15,766 nt of DNA from JBBIRT01 sp037441725 (GTDB lineage: Bacteria; Desulfobacterota; BSN033; UBA1163). Shown piece after piece: positions 7,710 through 15,493 of this stretch. The stretch is from positions 1-15,766 of the forward strand of contig JBBIRT010000077.1 of the NCBI GenBank assembly GCA_037441725.1, read 5' to 3'. A model generated the notes under the pieces. The model saw only the letters and a list, made by a program, of their open reading frames with translations. It had not been told where the DNA came from and ran no database searches. Position numbers and translations under genes: made by a program. The first letter of the stretch is position 1; each line of letters starts with the position of its first letter.

Positions 7710-8123
7710 ATGATCACACCATTGTTAAAAGGGTTGAGGGTCACATTAAAATATTTCTTTTCCAAACCCCTCACGGTTCAATATCCAGAAGAAAAGACTC
7801 CTCCAGCCAAACGATGGAGAGGCATACAGTTTTTTGAAAAGGATGAACAGGGAAGGACAAAATGTGTGGCCTGTGGTCTCTGTATGGCCGTCTGTCCCTC
7901 CCAATGCATTTATATTGAGACAGCAGAGGATGAAGAGGGAAGACGTTACCCTCTCACCTATGAACTGGATGTGGCAAGGTGTATTTTCTGTGGTTTCTGC
8001 GAAGAGGCCTGTCCGGTCAAGGCCATCTTCATGGGAAAGACTTATGAATTGGCTGAGCCAAATCGGAAATCCCTTCTCATGAATACAGAGAGATTATTAG
8101 TAGAGAAGACATTTAATCCGTAA
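7710..8123 (+). CDS. nuoI: NADH-quinone oxidoreductase subunit I (23 kDa, two [4Fe-4S])
   Basis: This 137-residue protein is NuoI, which holds clusters N6a and N6b and bridges NuoG to NuoB. Two classical CxxCxxCxxxCP motifs are complete: C52, C55, C58, C62 and C91, C94, C97, C101. The N-terminal helix (LLKGLRVTLKYFFSKP, residues 5-20) is the usual membrane-surface anchor. An RWRG segment at 35-38 is typical of the family just before the first cluster. The ATG at 7710 has GAGGGAAAAG directly upstream, and the gene starts 13 bases after the nuoH stop. Length is at the short end of the family, with little C-terminal extension. Nothing suggests a ferredoxin of another pathway, given its position and N-terminal helix. 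Confidence 0.96.
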   Translation: MITPLLKGLRVTLKYFFSKPLTVQYPEEKTPPAKRWRGIQFFEKDEQGRTKCVACGLCMAVCPSQCIYIETAEDEEGRRYPLTYELDVARCIFCGFCEEACPVKAIFMGKTYELAEPNRKSLLMNTERLLVEKTFNP

Positions 8124-8270
8124 AGGAGATTTTAGAAAATCGTCATCTTCTCTTCCCTTAGGAGACATTATTGCAATTAGGGACCTTCGCTTCAAGACAC
8201 TCAGGGCGAGTGGCCTTATGAATGGTTTCCCATAGGAAAGAAGGGTGAGAGAAGTATCTGGAGCAAGACA
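8124..8270. other. Spacer between nuoI and nuoJ with no recognised gene
   Basis: This 147-base gap is the longest inside the operon. It contains a short perfect palindrome, GATTTT-AG-AAAATC, at 8128-8141, and the nuoJ Shine-Dalgarno (GGAG at 8260-8263). Both strands have open stretches, but no start with a ribosome site and no recognisable protein family. I see no promoter of convincing quality. Confidence 0.5.
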
Positions 8271-8798
8271 ATGGCTGAGAATGTTGCAATCGCATTTCAA
8301 TGGTTGGTATTTTTAGGGGTGGCCTTTACCTCCATCATCGCTTCTATATTGGTCATCACTCGAAAGAATCCTATTCATAGTGCCCTCTTTTTAGTGTTAA
8401 CCTTTCTCTGTGTGGCCGTGATTTACCTCTTGCTCTATAGTCAGTTCATTGCCATCATCCAGGTGGTGGTATACGCTGGGGCCATTGTCATGTTGATCAT
8501 CTTTGTCATCATGCTCTTAGATTTAGAGGAGGAGCTTCGATCCGGTTTAAAGCTCTTATATTCAAAGGTCATTGGTGGAGTATTGATGGTTCTGTTTCTA
8601 TTCGGGATTATCTATTCAGTCGTTGCCAAATCCCCCACAGGTAAGCTTGGTTCCTATACACCAGATAAACTGACTGCCAATGTGAAAGCCGTGGGTGAGG
8701 TGCTATTTACTCAATACCTTTTTCCCTTTGAGATTGTCTCTATCCTTCTTGTAGCAGCCATTGTTGGAGCAGTCGTATTGAGCAAAAAAAGAACTTAA
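8271..8798 (+). CDS. nuoJ: NADH-quinone oxidoreductase subunit J
   Basis: This 175-residue membrane protein is NuoJ, which lies between NuoH and NuoK and takes part in coupling quinone reduction to proton pumping. Five hydrophobic segments are visible, at about residues 8-29, 36-56, 62-83, 99-117 and 150-170. The third contains the family hallmark VVYAGAIVMLIIFVIML (Tyr68), the helix with the pi-bulge. An acidic loop (LDLEEELRSG) follows it, as usual. GGAG at 8260-8263 is seven bases before the ATG. nuoK follows within 30 bases. The length is normal. Confidence 0.95.
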   Translation: MAENVAIAFQWLVFLGVAFTSIIASILVITRKNPIHSALFLVLTFLCVAVIYLLLYSQFIAIIQVVVYAGAIVMLIIFVIMLLDLEEELRSGLKLLYSKVIGGVLMVLFLFGIIYSVVAKSPTGKLGSYTPDKLTANVKAVGEVLFTQYLFPFEIVSILLVAAIVGAVVLSKKRT

Positions 8799-8812
8799 AA
8801 AGAATTTTTATT

Positions 8813-8818
8813 GAGGAG
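8813..8818 (+). promoter_or_regulatory. Ribosome binding site fixing the nuoK start
   Basis: GAGGAG ends seven bases before ATG 8826. Spacing rules out the TTG at 8811, which precedes the site, and the ATG at 8820, which is only one base after it. Confidence 0.75.
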
Positions 8819-8825
8819 TATGTTT

Positions 8826-9140
8826 ATGACAATTCCACCTGTTCCACCTGAATTATATCTGGTCTTAAGTGCGGTCCTTTTTACGGTGGGGGTGATTGGT
8901 GCCCTGACCCGACGAAATGCAATTGTCGTCTTCATGTGTATTGAGATGATGCTCAACTCTGTCAATCTTACATTCATCACCCTTTCCCGTTTTCTCCAAT
9001 CCCTGGATGGGGTTATTTTTGCTTTCTTTGTCATCGCTGTAGCTGCCGCGGAGGCTGCGGTAGGACTGGCCATCTTTGTTATGATCTATCGTTCCAAAGA
9101 AACGATCAATGTGGATGAGGTGAACATCCTGAAGTGGTAG
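8826..9140 (+). CDS. nuoK: NADH-quinone oxidoreductase subunit K
   Basis: This 104-residue protein is NuoK, the smallest antiporter-related (MrpC-like) subunit of the membrane arm. Three transmembrane helices are evident. The two buried glutamates of its proton path are present: Glu40 in FMCIEMMLNSVNL and Glu76 in VAAAEAAVGLAI. I chose ATG 8826 over the upstream TTG 8811 and ATG 8820 because GAGGAG is correctly spaced only for 8826. The resulting MTIPPVPPELYLVLS start also matches the usual family N terminus. It lies 27 bases after nuoJ and 76 bases before nuoL. Confidence 0.95.
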   Translation: MTIPPVPPELYLVLSAVLFTVGVIGALTRRNAIVVFMCIEMMLNSVNLTFITLSRFLQSLDGVIFAFFVIAVAAAEAAVGLAIFVMIYRSKETINVDEVNILKW

Positions 9141-9216
9141 GTAGGGTAGGCCCAAGGGGATGGAGGATTCGAGGGCTCCAGTGAGATATTTAGCATAGGC
9201 GTAAAAGGAGTTTTAC

Positions 9217-11205
9217 ATGCTTGAAAATGTCTGGTTGATTCCTTTATTTCCGGCGATCGGTTTTATCATCAATGGGCTATTCGGGAAGCGTTTGGGCAAG
9301 AGGGCGGTCAGTTGGATTGGACCTTCAGTGATCGGCCTTTCGTTTCTCACTTCTATTCTCATCTTCTTTGAGTTACTTGGAAGACCACCCATGGAGCGCC
9401 ACTTTGAAAAGGTCATTTTTGATTGGGTGGTCTCAGGATCATTCCAGACCGTAATCGGATATCAAATCGATCCCCTCTCCATTTTGATGGCCCTGGTGGT
9501 TACAGGAGTCAGTTTCTTCATTCATATCTATTCGGTGGGATACATGCATGATGATCCTGGATTTACCCGTTACTTCACCTACCTTAACCTCTTTGTCTTC
9601 ATGATGCTCAATCTTATCCTGGCCAATAACTTTTTATTAATGTTTGTGGGTTGGGAAGGAGTTGGGCTCTGTTCTTATCTTCTCATTGGTTTCTGGTATG
9701 AGAAGGATTCTGCCTCCAATGCTGGGAAAAAGGCTTTTGTGGTTAACCGAGTGGGAGATTTCGGCTTCATTCTCGGGATGTTTCTCCTATTCACCAGCCT
9801 TGGAGAACATGGGATATGGACTCTGGATTTTACGGAGGTCTTTGCCAATGCAAGCAAACTTGATCCCTCTACCGTAACCGCCATCACCATCTTGCTCTTT
9901 ATTGGTGCCTGTGGGAAGTCGGCACAGATCCCTCTTTATGTATGGCTCCCTGATGCCATGGAAGGTCCAACCCCTGTCAGCTCCCTCATCCATGCGGCGA
10001 CCATGGTGACCGCAGGGGTTTATATGGTCGCCCGATGCAATATACTCTATAGCATGGCTCCTGTTGCCATGGCGGTGGTGGCCATTGTTGGGGTGGCCAC
10101 GGCCATTTATACGGCTTCGATTGGATTCTGTCAAAATGATATTAAGAAGGTTTTAGCCTATTCTACGATCAGCCAGTTAGGTTATATGTTCTTAGGGGTT
10201 GGCGTGGGGGCTTTTAGCGCTGGGATCTTCCACTTGATGACCCATGCCTTTTTCAAAGGGCTTCTCTTTCTTGGTGCCGGAAGCGTGATGCATGCTTTAA
10301 GTGGTGAATTGGATATGAGAAAGATGGGCGCCCTCAGAAATAAGATTCCTTATACATTCTGGACTTTCTTCATTGCAACCTTGGCCATCGCAGGAATCCC
10401 AGGCCTCTCCGGATTTTTTAGCAAGGATGAGATTCTCTGGCAGGCCTTTTCAAGTTCCCATGGTCATTTCTTATTGTGGTTGGTCGCTGCAGTGGCGGCT
10501 GGAATGACGGCTTTCTATATGTTCAGGGCCTTGTTCATGACCTTCTTTGGTGAATCGAGGATCGATCCCCATGTGGCTCACCATATCCATGAGTCGCCAA
10601 AGATCATGACCATTCCTTTGATGGTTCTTGCCGTTCTTTCTGTGATTGGAGGTTATGTAGGGGTTCCCCATGTCTTAGGAGGGGCCAATCACATCCATGA
10701 ATTTCTTGCACCTGTTTTGGGAGGAGCAGAGGCAACTCAAACACACGCAAGCCTTTCAATTCTCTCAAAGGCCTGGGCCTCAGGGGGAGAGACAGGAGGG
10801 CATTCTGCGGCCTTGGAACTTCTCATGATGGTGATCTCTGTAGTGATTGCCCTTATCGGAATTGGGATGGCCTATCTTTTTTATATCAAGAATCCAGCAT
10901 TGCCAAGACAGTTGGCTGAGAGGTGGAGGGGGCTCTACAGGCTGGTCCTTAACAAATATTATATTGATGAGCTCTATGAAGTCCTCTTTATTAACTCTCT
11001 TAAAAATTTGAGTACAGGGCTCTGGAAAGGGTTTGACGAACTCATCATCGATGGGACGGTCAATGGCATTGCTTATCTCATTGGTTGGCTTTCAAGTATC
11101 CTGAGAAAGATGCAGACAGGCCTGGTTCAAAATTATGCCTTTTCAATGGTAGTGGGTGGAATCATTCTCGTAGCCTATTATATTGTGCGTGCCCTCTTCT
11201 ATTAA
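9217..11205 (+). CDS. nuoL: NADH-quinone oxidoreductase subunit L (distal antiporter-like pump)
   Basis: This 662-residue polytopic protein is NuoL, the distal proton-pumping subunit. The N terminus (LIPLFPAIGFIINGLFGKRLG) and first periplasmic region are typical. Key channel residues are present: Glu147 in VGWEGVGLCSYLLIGFW and Lys234 in GACGKSAQIPLYVWLPDAM, followed by EGPTPVSSLIHAATMVTAG. The long C-terminal amphipathic helix that braces the arm is expected in about residues 580-630, and a last membrane segment ends the protein (VVGGIILVAYYIVRALF). It is longer than the roughly 613 residues of the E. coli protein; much of the excess may be a His-containing linker near residues 455-530. AAAAGGAG is six bases before the ATG. 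It belongs with nuoM and nuoN, not with an Mrp antiporter, because of the surrounding nuo genes. Confidence 0.97.
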   Translation: MLENVWLIPLFPAIGFIINGLFGKRLGKRAVSWIGPSVIGLSFLTSILIFFELLGRPPMERHFEKVIFDWVVSGSFQTVIGYQIDPLSILMALVVTGVSFFIHIYSVGYMHDDPGFTRYFTYLNLFVFMMLNLILANNFLLMFVGWEGVGLCSYLLIGFWYEKDSASNAGKKAFVVNRVGDFGFILGMFLLFTSLGEHGIWTLDFTEVFANASKLDPSTVTAITILLFIGACGKSAQIPLYVWLPDAMEGPTPVSSLIHAATMVTAGVYMVARCNILYSMAPVAMAVVAIVGVATAIYTASIGFCQNDIKKVLAYSTISQLGYMFLGVGVGAFSAGIFHLMTHAFFKGLLFLGAGSVMHALSGELDMRKMGALRNKIPYTFWTFFIATLAIAGIPGLSGFFSKDEILWQAFSSSHGHFLLWLVAAVAAGMTAFYMFRALFMTFFGESRIDPHVAHHIHESPKIMTIPLMVLAVLSVIGGYVGVPHVLGGANHIHEFLAPVLGGAEATQTHASLSILSKAWASGGETGGHSAALELLMMVISVVIALIGIGMAYLFYIKNPALPRQLAERWRGLYRLVLNKYYIDELYEVLFINSLKNLSTGLWKGFDELIIDGTVNGIAYLIGWLSSILRKMQTGLVQNYAFSMVVGGIILVAYYIVRALFY

Positions 11206-11232
11206 TTCAATAAATATAAAGGAGTCGATTTC

Positions 11233-12759
11233 ATGACCATCTTTGGACTTCCGATTCTATCCTTATTGATCTTCTTCCCGATCCTGGGTGCCATTGTTCT
11301 TATCTTTATAAATAAAGAGAATGGGAGGGCCCTCCGATGGGTCACCTTAATCTTTGCTTTGGTTGAATTTATCTTCTCCTTGCCCCTTTTCTTTAATTTC
11401 GATTCAACCACTGCTGCCATGCAATTCGTAGAGGATTGGTGGTGGGTGCAGAGCTATGGGATCAGCTACAAATTGGGAATCGACGGAATCAGCCTCCTTT
11501 TGGTCTTGTTAACCACTTTTTTAACCGTCCTCTGCATCCTCTGCTCTTGGAAAGCGATTACATTCAGGGTAAAGGAATATATGATCTCCTTTCTCTTTCT
11601 CGAGACAGGAATGATTGGCGCCCTGGTAGCCCTTGATCTCATTCTTTTCTATGTTTTCTGGGAAATGATGTTGATCCCCATGTACCTCCTCATCGGTGTC
11701 TGGGGAGATCCCAAGAGAAGAATCTATGCAGCGATCAAGTTCTTTCTCTTTACGATGGCTGGAAGCGTTTTAATGTTGGTAGCGATTTTGGCCCTCTATT
11801 TCCTCCATCAGAAGGCAACAGGAGTCTCTACCTTCGATGTCCTCGAACTTTATAAGGCAGGTTTGCCTGTTGAGACCCAATACTGGCTTTTTGCAGCCTT
11901 TGCCCTTGCCTTTGCCATTAAGGTTCCAATGTTTCCCTTCCACACCTGGTTACCCGATGCCCATACTGAAGCGCCCACGGCTGGCAGTGTTATCCTGGCA
12001 GGAGTTTTGCTTAAAATGGGAACCTATGGGTTTATCCGATTTGCCATTCCCTTGTTTCCAAATGCAGCCTTTGATCTCTTGCCCCTGGTCTCTGTCTTGG
12101 CCCTCATTGGAATTATCTATGGCGCGTTGGTCTCAATGATGCAACCTGATCTAAAGCGCCTAGTTGCCTTCTCAAGTGTCAGCCATTTGGGATACGTCAT
12201 GCTCGGGATGTTTGCCTTCAACATGCAAGGGGTTCAGGGTTCGATCTATCAGATGCTCAATCATGGCATCAGCACGGGTTCTCTCTTTTTGATCGTCGGG
12301 ATGATCTATGAACGACGCCATACACGACAGATCGCTGACTTTGGAGGGCTTTCAAAGGTGATGCCCATCTATGCGACTTTCTTTATGATCGTGACGCTTT
12401 CTTCGATCGGCCTTCCTGGAACCAATGGATTTGTGGGAGAGTTTCTAATCCTTCTGGGGACCTTTCAATCTAATGTGGTTTATGGGGTCTTGGCGGCTAC
12501 AGGAGTGATCCTTGGTGCAGCTTATATGCTTTGGATGTTTCAGCGAGTGATGTTTGGAAAGATTAAGCATCCTGAGAACGAAAAATTGAAAGATCTTAAT
12601 GCCAGAGAAATTACCATTTTGGTTCCAATGGTCATGATGATCTTTTTAATGGGAATCTATCCTAAACTTTTTTTCAGCAAAATGGATGCCAGTGTAGAAA
12701 AGTTTCTCTCAGACTTTAAAGCAAAGGTTGAGATGAAGGCAGAGGTTTCCTCGCCTTGA
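11233..12759 (+). CDS. nuoM: NADH-quinone oxidoreductase subunit M (antiporter-like pump)
   Basis: This 508-residue protein is NuoM, the middle antiporter-like proton pump. Glu144 in YVFWEMMLIPMYLLIG and Lys230 in FAIKVPMFPFHTWLPDAHTE are the conserved channel pair; the Glu has the same number as in E. coli. LAGVLLKMGTYGFIRF and LKRLVAFSSVSHLGYVMLG are further family signatures carrying channel-lining Lys and His. About 14 membrane segments can be traced. GGAG at 11221-11224 is eight bases before the ATG. Size is normal. The gene starts 27 bases after nuoL and ends in TGA, another sign of the standard genetic code in this window. Confidence 0.97.
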   Translation: MTIFGLPILSLLIFFPILGAIVLIFINKENGRALRWVTLIFALVEFIFSLPLFFNFDSTTAAMQFVEDWWWVQSYGISYKLGIDGISLLLVLLTTFLTVLCILCSWKAITFRVKEYMISFLFLETGMIGALVALDLILFYVFWEMMLIPMYLLIGVWGDPKRRIYAAIKFFLFTMAGSVLMLVAILALYFLHQKATGVSTFDVLELYKAGLPVETQYWLFAAFALAFAIKVPMFPFHTWLPDAHTEAPTAGSVILAGVLLKMGTYGFIRFAIPLFPNAAFDLLPLVSVLALIGIIYGALVSMMQPDLKRLVAFSSVSHLGYVMLGMFAFNMQGVQGSIYQMLNHGISTGSLFLIVGMIYERRHTRQIADFGGLSKVMPIYATFFMIVTLSSIGLPGTNGFVGEFLILLGTFQSNVVYGVLAATGVILGAAYMLWMFQRVMFGKIKHPENEKLKDLNAREITILVPMVMMIFLMGIYPKLFFSKMDASVEKFLSDFKAKVEMKAEVSSP

Positions 12760-12819
12760 AGATCGTAGAATTGAAGAAATAGTTAAGAGCTCGGTATTCA
12801 GGGTTGGGGACTTAAAAGT

Positions 12820-12852
12820 ACTCCAAGTTCCAAACTCATTACTCCGAACTCC
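12820..12852 (+). repeat. Degenerate short repeats between nuoM and nuoN
   Basis: The stretch reads as variants of an ACTCC(A/G)A unit about seven bases long, in four or five imperfect copies (for example ACTCCA, AGTTCCA, AACTC, ACTCCGA, ACTCC). It ends just before the nuoN Shine-Dalgarno (GGAGG at 12855-12859). It looks like an eroded tandem repeat in a 107-base spacer. No function is implied. Confidence 0.4.
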
Positions 12853-12866
12853 CTGGAGGATTATGA

Positions 12867-14318
12867 ATGAAGCTACCAGAGATTAACCTCTATCTCATTG
12901 CACCAGAGATGATCGTCGCTGCATTTGGTTTTATAGTGCTCCTATTGGATGTCTTCCTCAACAAAGGGGAGAAAAAAGAGCACCTTGGGGTTATCAGCCT
13001 TATCGGAATCGTCTTGGCTGGCCTCTATACCCTCCCCCAGATGGGATCGGTCAAATCGGGTTTCGAAGGGATGTTCATTTCAGATGGATATGCCCTCTTT
13101 TTCAAACTCACTTTCCTAATCATTGCTTTTTTGACAGTACTTATCTCCATCGGCTATACCCAGAGGGAAGGAATTGCATTTGGTGAATATTATGCCCTTG
13201 TCCTTTTTGCCACCCTTGGAATGATGCTCATGGCAGCAGGGACCCATTTAATTACCATCTTCCTTGGATTGGAAACCATGTCGATTTCTATCTATGTTTT
13301 GGCTGGAATGATGCGGGAGGATAAGAAATCCGTAGAATCGGCATTAAAATATTTTCTCTTAGGGGCGTTTGCAACTGGGTTCCTTCTCTACGGGATTGCC
13401 CTGATCTATGGGGCAACAGGATCGCTTTATCTTAAAGAGGTCGCTGAATATATCGCCTCAAAGAATCTCTTAAGAAATCCGATGCTCCTGATGAGCCTTG
13501 TCTTTCTTACCATTGGGTTTGGCTTTAAGATTGCTTCGGTCCCTTTTCATATGTGGACTCCAGATGTCTATGAAGGTGCCCCAACGTCTATTACGGCTTT
13601 TATGGCCACAGGGGTAAAGGCTGCGGGCTTCTCTGCCTTGGTCAGGGTCTTCTTTTCTGCCCTCCCAGCCTTTAGACCTGACTGGACTTCCATCATGTGG
13701 GTGATTGCCCTGGCAACGATGACCCTCGGAAATATTGTTGCCATCTCCCAGACCAATATCAAACGGATGCTTGCCTACTCAAGTATTGCTCATGCAGGGT
13801 ATATTCTGGTTGCCTTTGTGGCCGGAAATGATTTAGGAGTCTCAGGGATCCTCTTTTATGTGATGGCCTATGCTTTTATGAACATCGGAGCCTTTACCTG
13901 TGTAATCCTTCTTGGAAAGAAGGGAGAAGAGAATACCCTGATCAGTGACTATGCTGGAATTGGGTTTAAATATCCCCTTTTGGCAGCCTCCATGACGATC
14001 TTTCTTCTCTCCATGGCCGGTATCCCTCCATTAGGGGGATTTATGGCCAAATTCTATATCTTCAGCGCAGCGGTGAAGTCGAAATTTTATTGGTTGACCA
14101 TCTTCGGAGTTTTGAACAGTGCCGTATCGGTTTATTATTACCTCAGGGTGACCGTGCTTATGTATTTCAGAGAGCCCGAACGGGAGATCACCGGCCTTCA
14201 ATTCTCTTTTGCCTCTGTGCTGGCATTGATTCTCACTATAATGGGTACCCTCTATATGGGGATTTTCCCTTCCAATGTCCTCTCCTTGGCCCAGCGATCG
14301 ATTGCTGGTCTGATGTAG
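12867..14318 (+). CDS. nuoN: NADH-quinone oxidoreductase subunit N (antiporter-like pump)
   Basis: This 483-residue protein is NuoN, the antiporter-like pump nearest the NuoJ/K/H region. Glu136 in FLGLETMSISIYVLAG and Lys221 in GFGFKIASVPFHMWTPDVYEG are the conserved channel residues. Further family motifs are GAPTSITAFMATGVKAAGF and NIKRMLAYSSIAHAGYIL, with its channel Lys and His, and a C-terminal MAGIPPLGGFMAKFYIF. About 14 helices are visible. Start choice: GGAGG at 12855-12859 is seven bases from ATG 12867, whereas the ATG at 12863 is in another frame. This is the last nuo gene. No strong terminator hairpin with a T run is visible after its TAG. Confidence 0.97.
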   Translation: MKLPEINLYLIAPEMIVAAFGFIVLLLDVFLNKGEKKEHLGVISLIGIVLAGLYTLPQMGSVKSGFEGMFISDGYALFFKLTFLIIAFLTVLISIGYTQREGIAFGEYYALVLFATLGMMLMAAGTHLITIFLGLETMSISIYVLAGMMREDKKSVESALKYFLLGAFATGFLLYGIALIYGATGSLYLKEVAEYIASKNLLRNPMLLMSLVFLTIGFGFKIASVPFHMWTPDVYEGAPTSITAFMATGVKAAGFSALVRVFFSALPAFRPDWTSIMWVIALATMTLGNIVAISQTNIKRMLAYSSIAHAGYILVAFVAGNDLGVSGILFYVMAYAFMNIGAFTCVILLGKKGEENTLISDYAGIGFKYPLLAASMTIFLLSMAGIPPLGGFMAKFYIFSAAVKSKFYWLTIFGVLNSAVSVYYYLRVTVLMYFREPEREITGLQFSFASVLALILTIMGTLYMGIFPSNVLSLAQRSIAGLM

Positions 14319-14530
14319 CTTCTGCTTCTATAAATTCCCTCTCCCTGCTGCTACACCATCCCAGAACTTACAACTATAATTCACACCATTTATAAGTTTG
14401 AGAATAATGGGCCAACCTTCCAACCCGAGAGATCATTATAGCCAATCCCTCCCTTTGGGTTATCGAGCCAGTCATTCGGGATTCTTTCTATTTGAAACTG
14501 TCTTCTTACCCGTTACCAGAGGAGGAGCCT
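14319..14530. other. Non-coding gap between nuoN and the converging integrase relic
   Basis: This region separates the ends of two converging genes. I find no gene, no clear terminator, and no integron attC-like pair of core sites in it. A short symmetric CCCTTTGGG lies at 14451-14459 without a following T run. Confidence 0.5.
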
Positions 14531-15300
14531 TCATTTATCCAGTGGACTTCTTACCCCAAGGACATTCTTTGAGGCAATATGGGTATAAATCATGATGGTC
14601 TGAAGATTTCGATGGCCGAGAAGTTCCTGAATGGTTCGGATATCGTAGCCGCTTTCGAGAAAATGGGTCGCAAAACTATGTCTCAAAGTATGCACGGATG
14701 CCTGCTTTGTAATTCCTGCTTTCCCAACAGCAACCTTGAATGCCTTCTCACAACTTTACTCCTCGGGTCGATTGAAAGTGATTTCGATGGAAAAAGCCAG
14801 AACCATCCCCACTCTTTCTCTGCATTGGGATATTTCTTCTCCAGGGCTCCGGGAAGCCAGACGCCTGCTATTCCATCCTTTCTGTCCTGGTCATAGATCG
14901 ATCTTATCTCTACGAGGTGCTTAATGAGGTCATCCTTATGAGTTAGGTCTTTTCCGTGCTGAGGGATCTGTGTCTAAGCCTAAGGCTTTCGCGCATCCTC
15001 TCTTCAAGAATTTGCCATTTCTCCTTGTGAGAGATAGGTTCTCCCGTATCCGGTGATATGGTCTGGGAAAGAAGGTAGTCGTAGAGTCTCAATGCGGTAT
15101 CGGCCTGTTTGACCTGCCACTCCTCATGTTGCTTTGCCAAGTGAGATAAGAACAGGTTCTTCTGTTCGATTCCAAGGCGATTGGATAGGGGTTCATTAAG
15201 AAAACTATAACAATCTGAGACCCACTTCAGATAGTAGGGAATATATAGGGGTTTTTACCATTCCTTTCTTGGTCAGAAAAGCTTCGTAATTCCTTAGCAT
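14531..15300 (-). pseudogene. Integron integrase (IntI-type tyrosine recombinase), decayed
   Basis: On the - strand, ATG 15300 (Shine-Dalgarno GGAG about seven bases upstream) opens MLRNYEAFLTKKGMVK. A frameshift near 15245-15255 is needed to continue as PYYLKWVSDCYSFLNEPL, then EEWQVKQADTALRLYDYL, then ESLRLRHRSLSTEKT with a stop at 14943-14945. The frame shifts again at about 14937 to KDDLIKHLVEIRSIYDQD, then ALEKKYPNAEKEWGWFW at 14785-14847, the extra segment diagnostic of integron integrases. VVRRH ends at 14740, and a further shift gives KAFKVAVGKAGI. HTLRH (14678-14692), LLGHR and MIYTH (catalytic Tyr at 14585-14587) follow, ending in VRSPLDK and TGA 14531-14533. Roughly 130-140 residues, including the first catalytic Arg region, are missing between STEKT and KDDL. 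It cannot be active. Sizes of missing parts are judged from memory of full-length IntI proteins. Confidence 0.85.
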
Positions 15301-15327
15301 AATGATCTCCTAAATTATAATAATTCC

Positions 15328-15356
15328 GTATAATAAAAAAATTTTAGTTATTATAC
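15328..15356. promoter_or_regulatory. Perfect 9-bp inverted repeat containing two opposed TATAAT boxes
   Basis: GTATAATAA at 15328-15336 is exactly inverted as TTATTATAC at 15348-15356, with an 11-base AT spacer. Each arm includes TATAAT, one reading right and one reading left. The left-reading copy (15355-15350) would place a start point about 40 bases before the integrase ATG, so it is a plausible -10 box for that gene. No good -35 is seen for it. The symmetry also suits a repressor site. AT richness raises the chance of coincidence. Confidence 0.4.
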
Positions 15357-15365
15357 CGAAAATTT

Positions 15366-15382
15366 ACCCCAAATTAAGGGGT
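15366..15382. repeat. Inverted repeat ACCCC-N7-GGGGT in the divergent region
   Basis: ACCCC (15366-15370) and GGGGT (15378-15382) are perfect inverted arms around AAATTAA. The element sits between the integrase relic and the toxin promoter, 16 bases upstream of its -35 box. It could be an operator or simply a chance G/C block in AT-rich DNA. Confidence 0.3.
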
Positions 15383-15398
15383 CAAGGCTAAAATAATC

Positions 15399-15427
15399 TT
15401 GACACTACCCACTTATGCACATATAAT
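15399..15427 (+). promoter_or_regulatory. Perfect sigma70 consensus promoter upstream of the toxin gene
   Basis: TTGACA at 15399-15404 and TATAAT at 15422-15427 match the consensus at all twelve positions, with the optimal spacing of exactly 17 bases. The expected transcription start is near 15434, about 60 bases before the toxin GTG. Its place between a divergent integron integrase relic and the first rightward gene matches where an integron cassette promoter (Pc) would lie. That identity is inference. Confidence 0.8.
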
Positions 15428-15493
15428 TCCCTCATCTGTAGAATAAATTTAAAAATTAATGTTCGCTATAATTGAAGAACAAACTGGGATAGG

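Noticed and set aside
8097..8300. Minus-strand frame of 67 codons across the nuoI-nuoJ spacer
   Set aside because: It overlaps both neighbouring nuo genes, has no recognisable family and no ribosome site.
14579..14896. Plus-strand reading frame of about 105 residues after nuoN
   Set aside because: It is the antisense of the integrase relic: the opposite strand gives HTLRHSFATH and MIYTH, which is a true family match.
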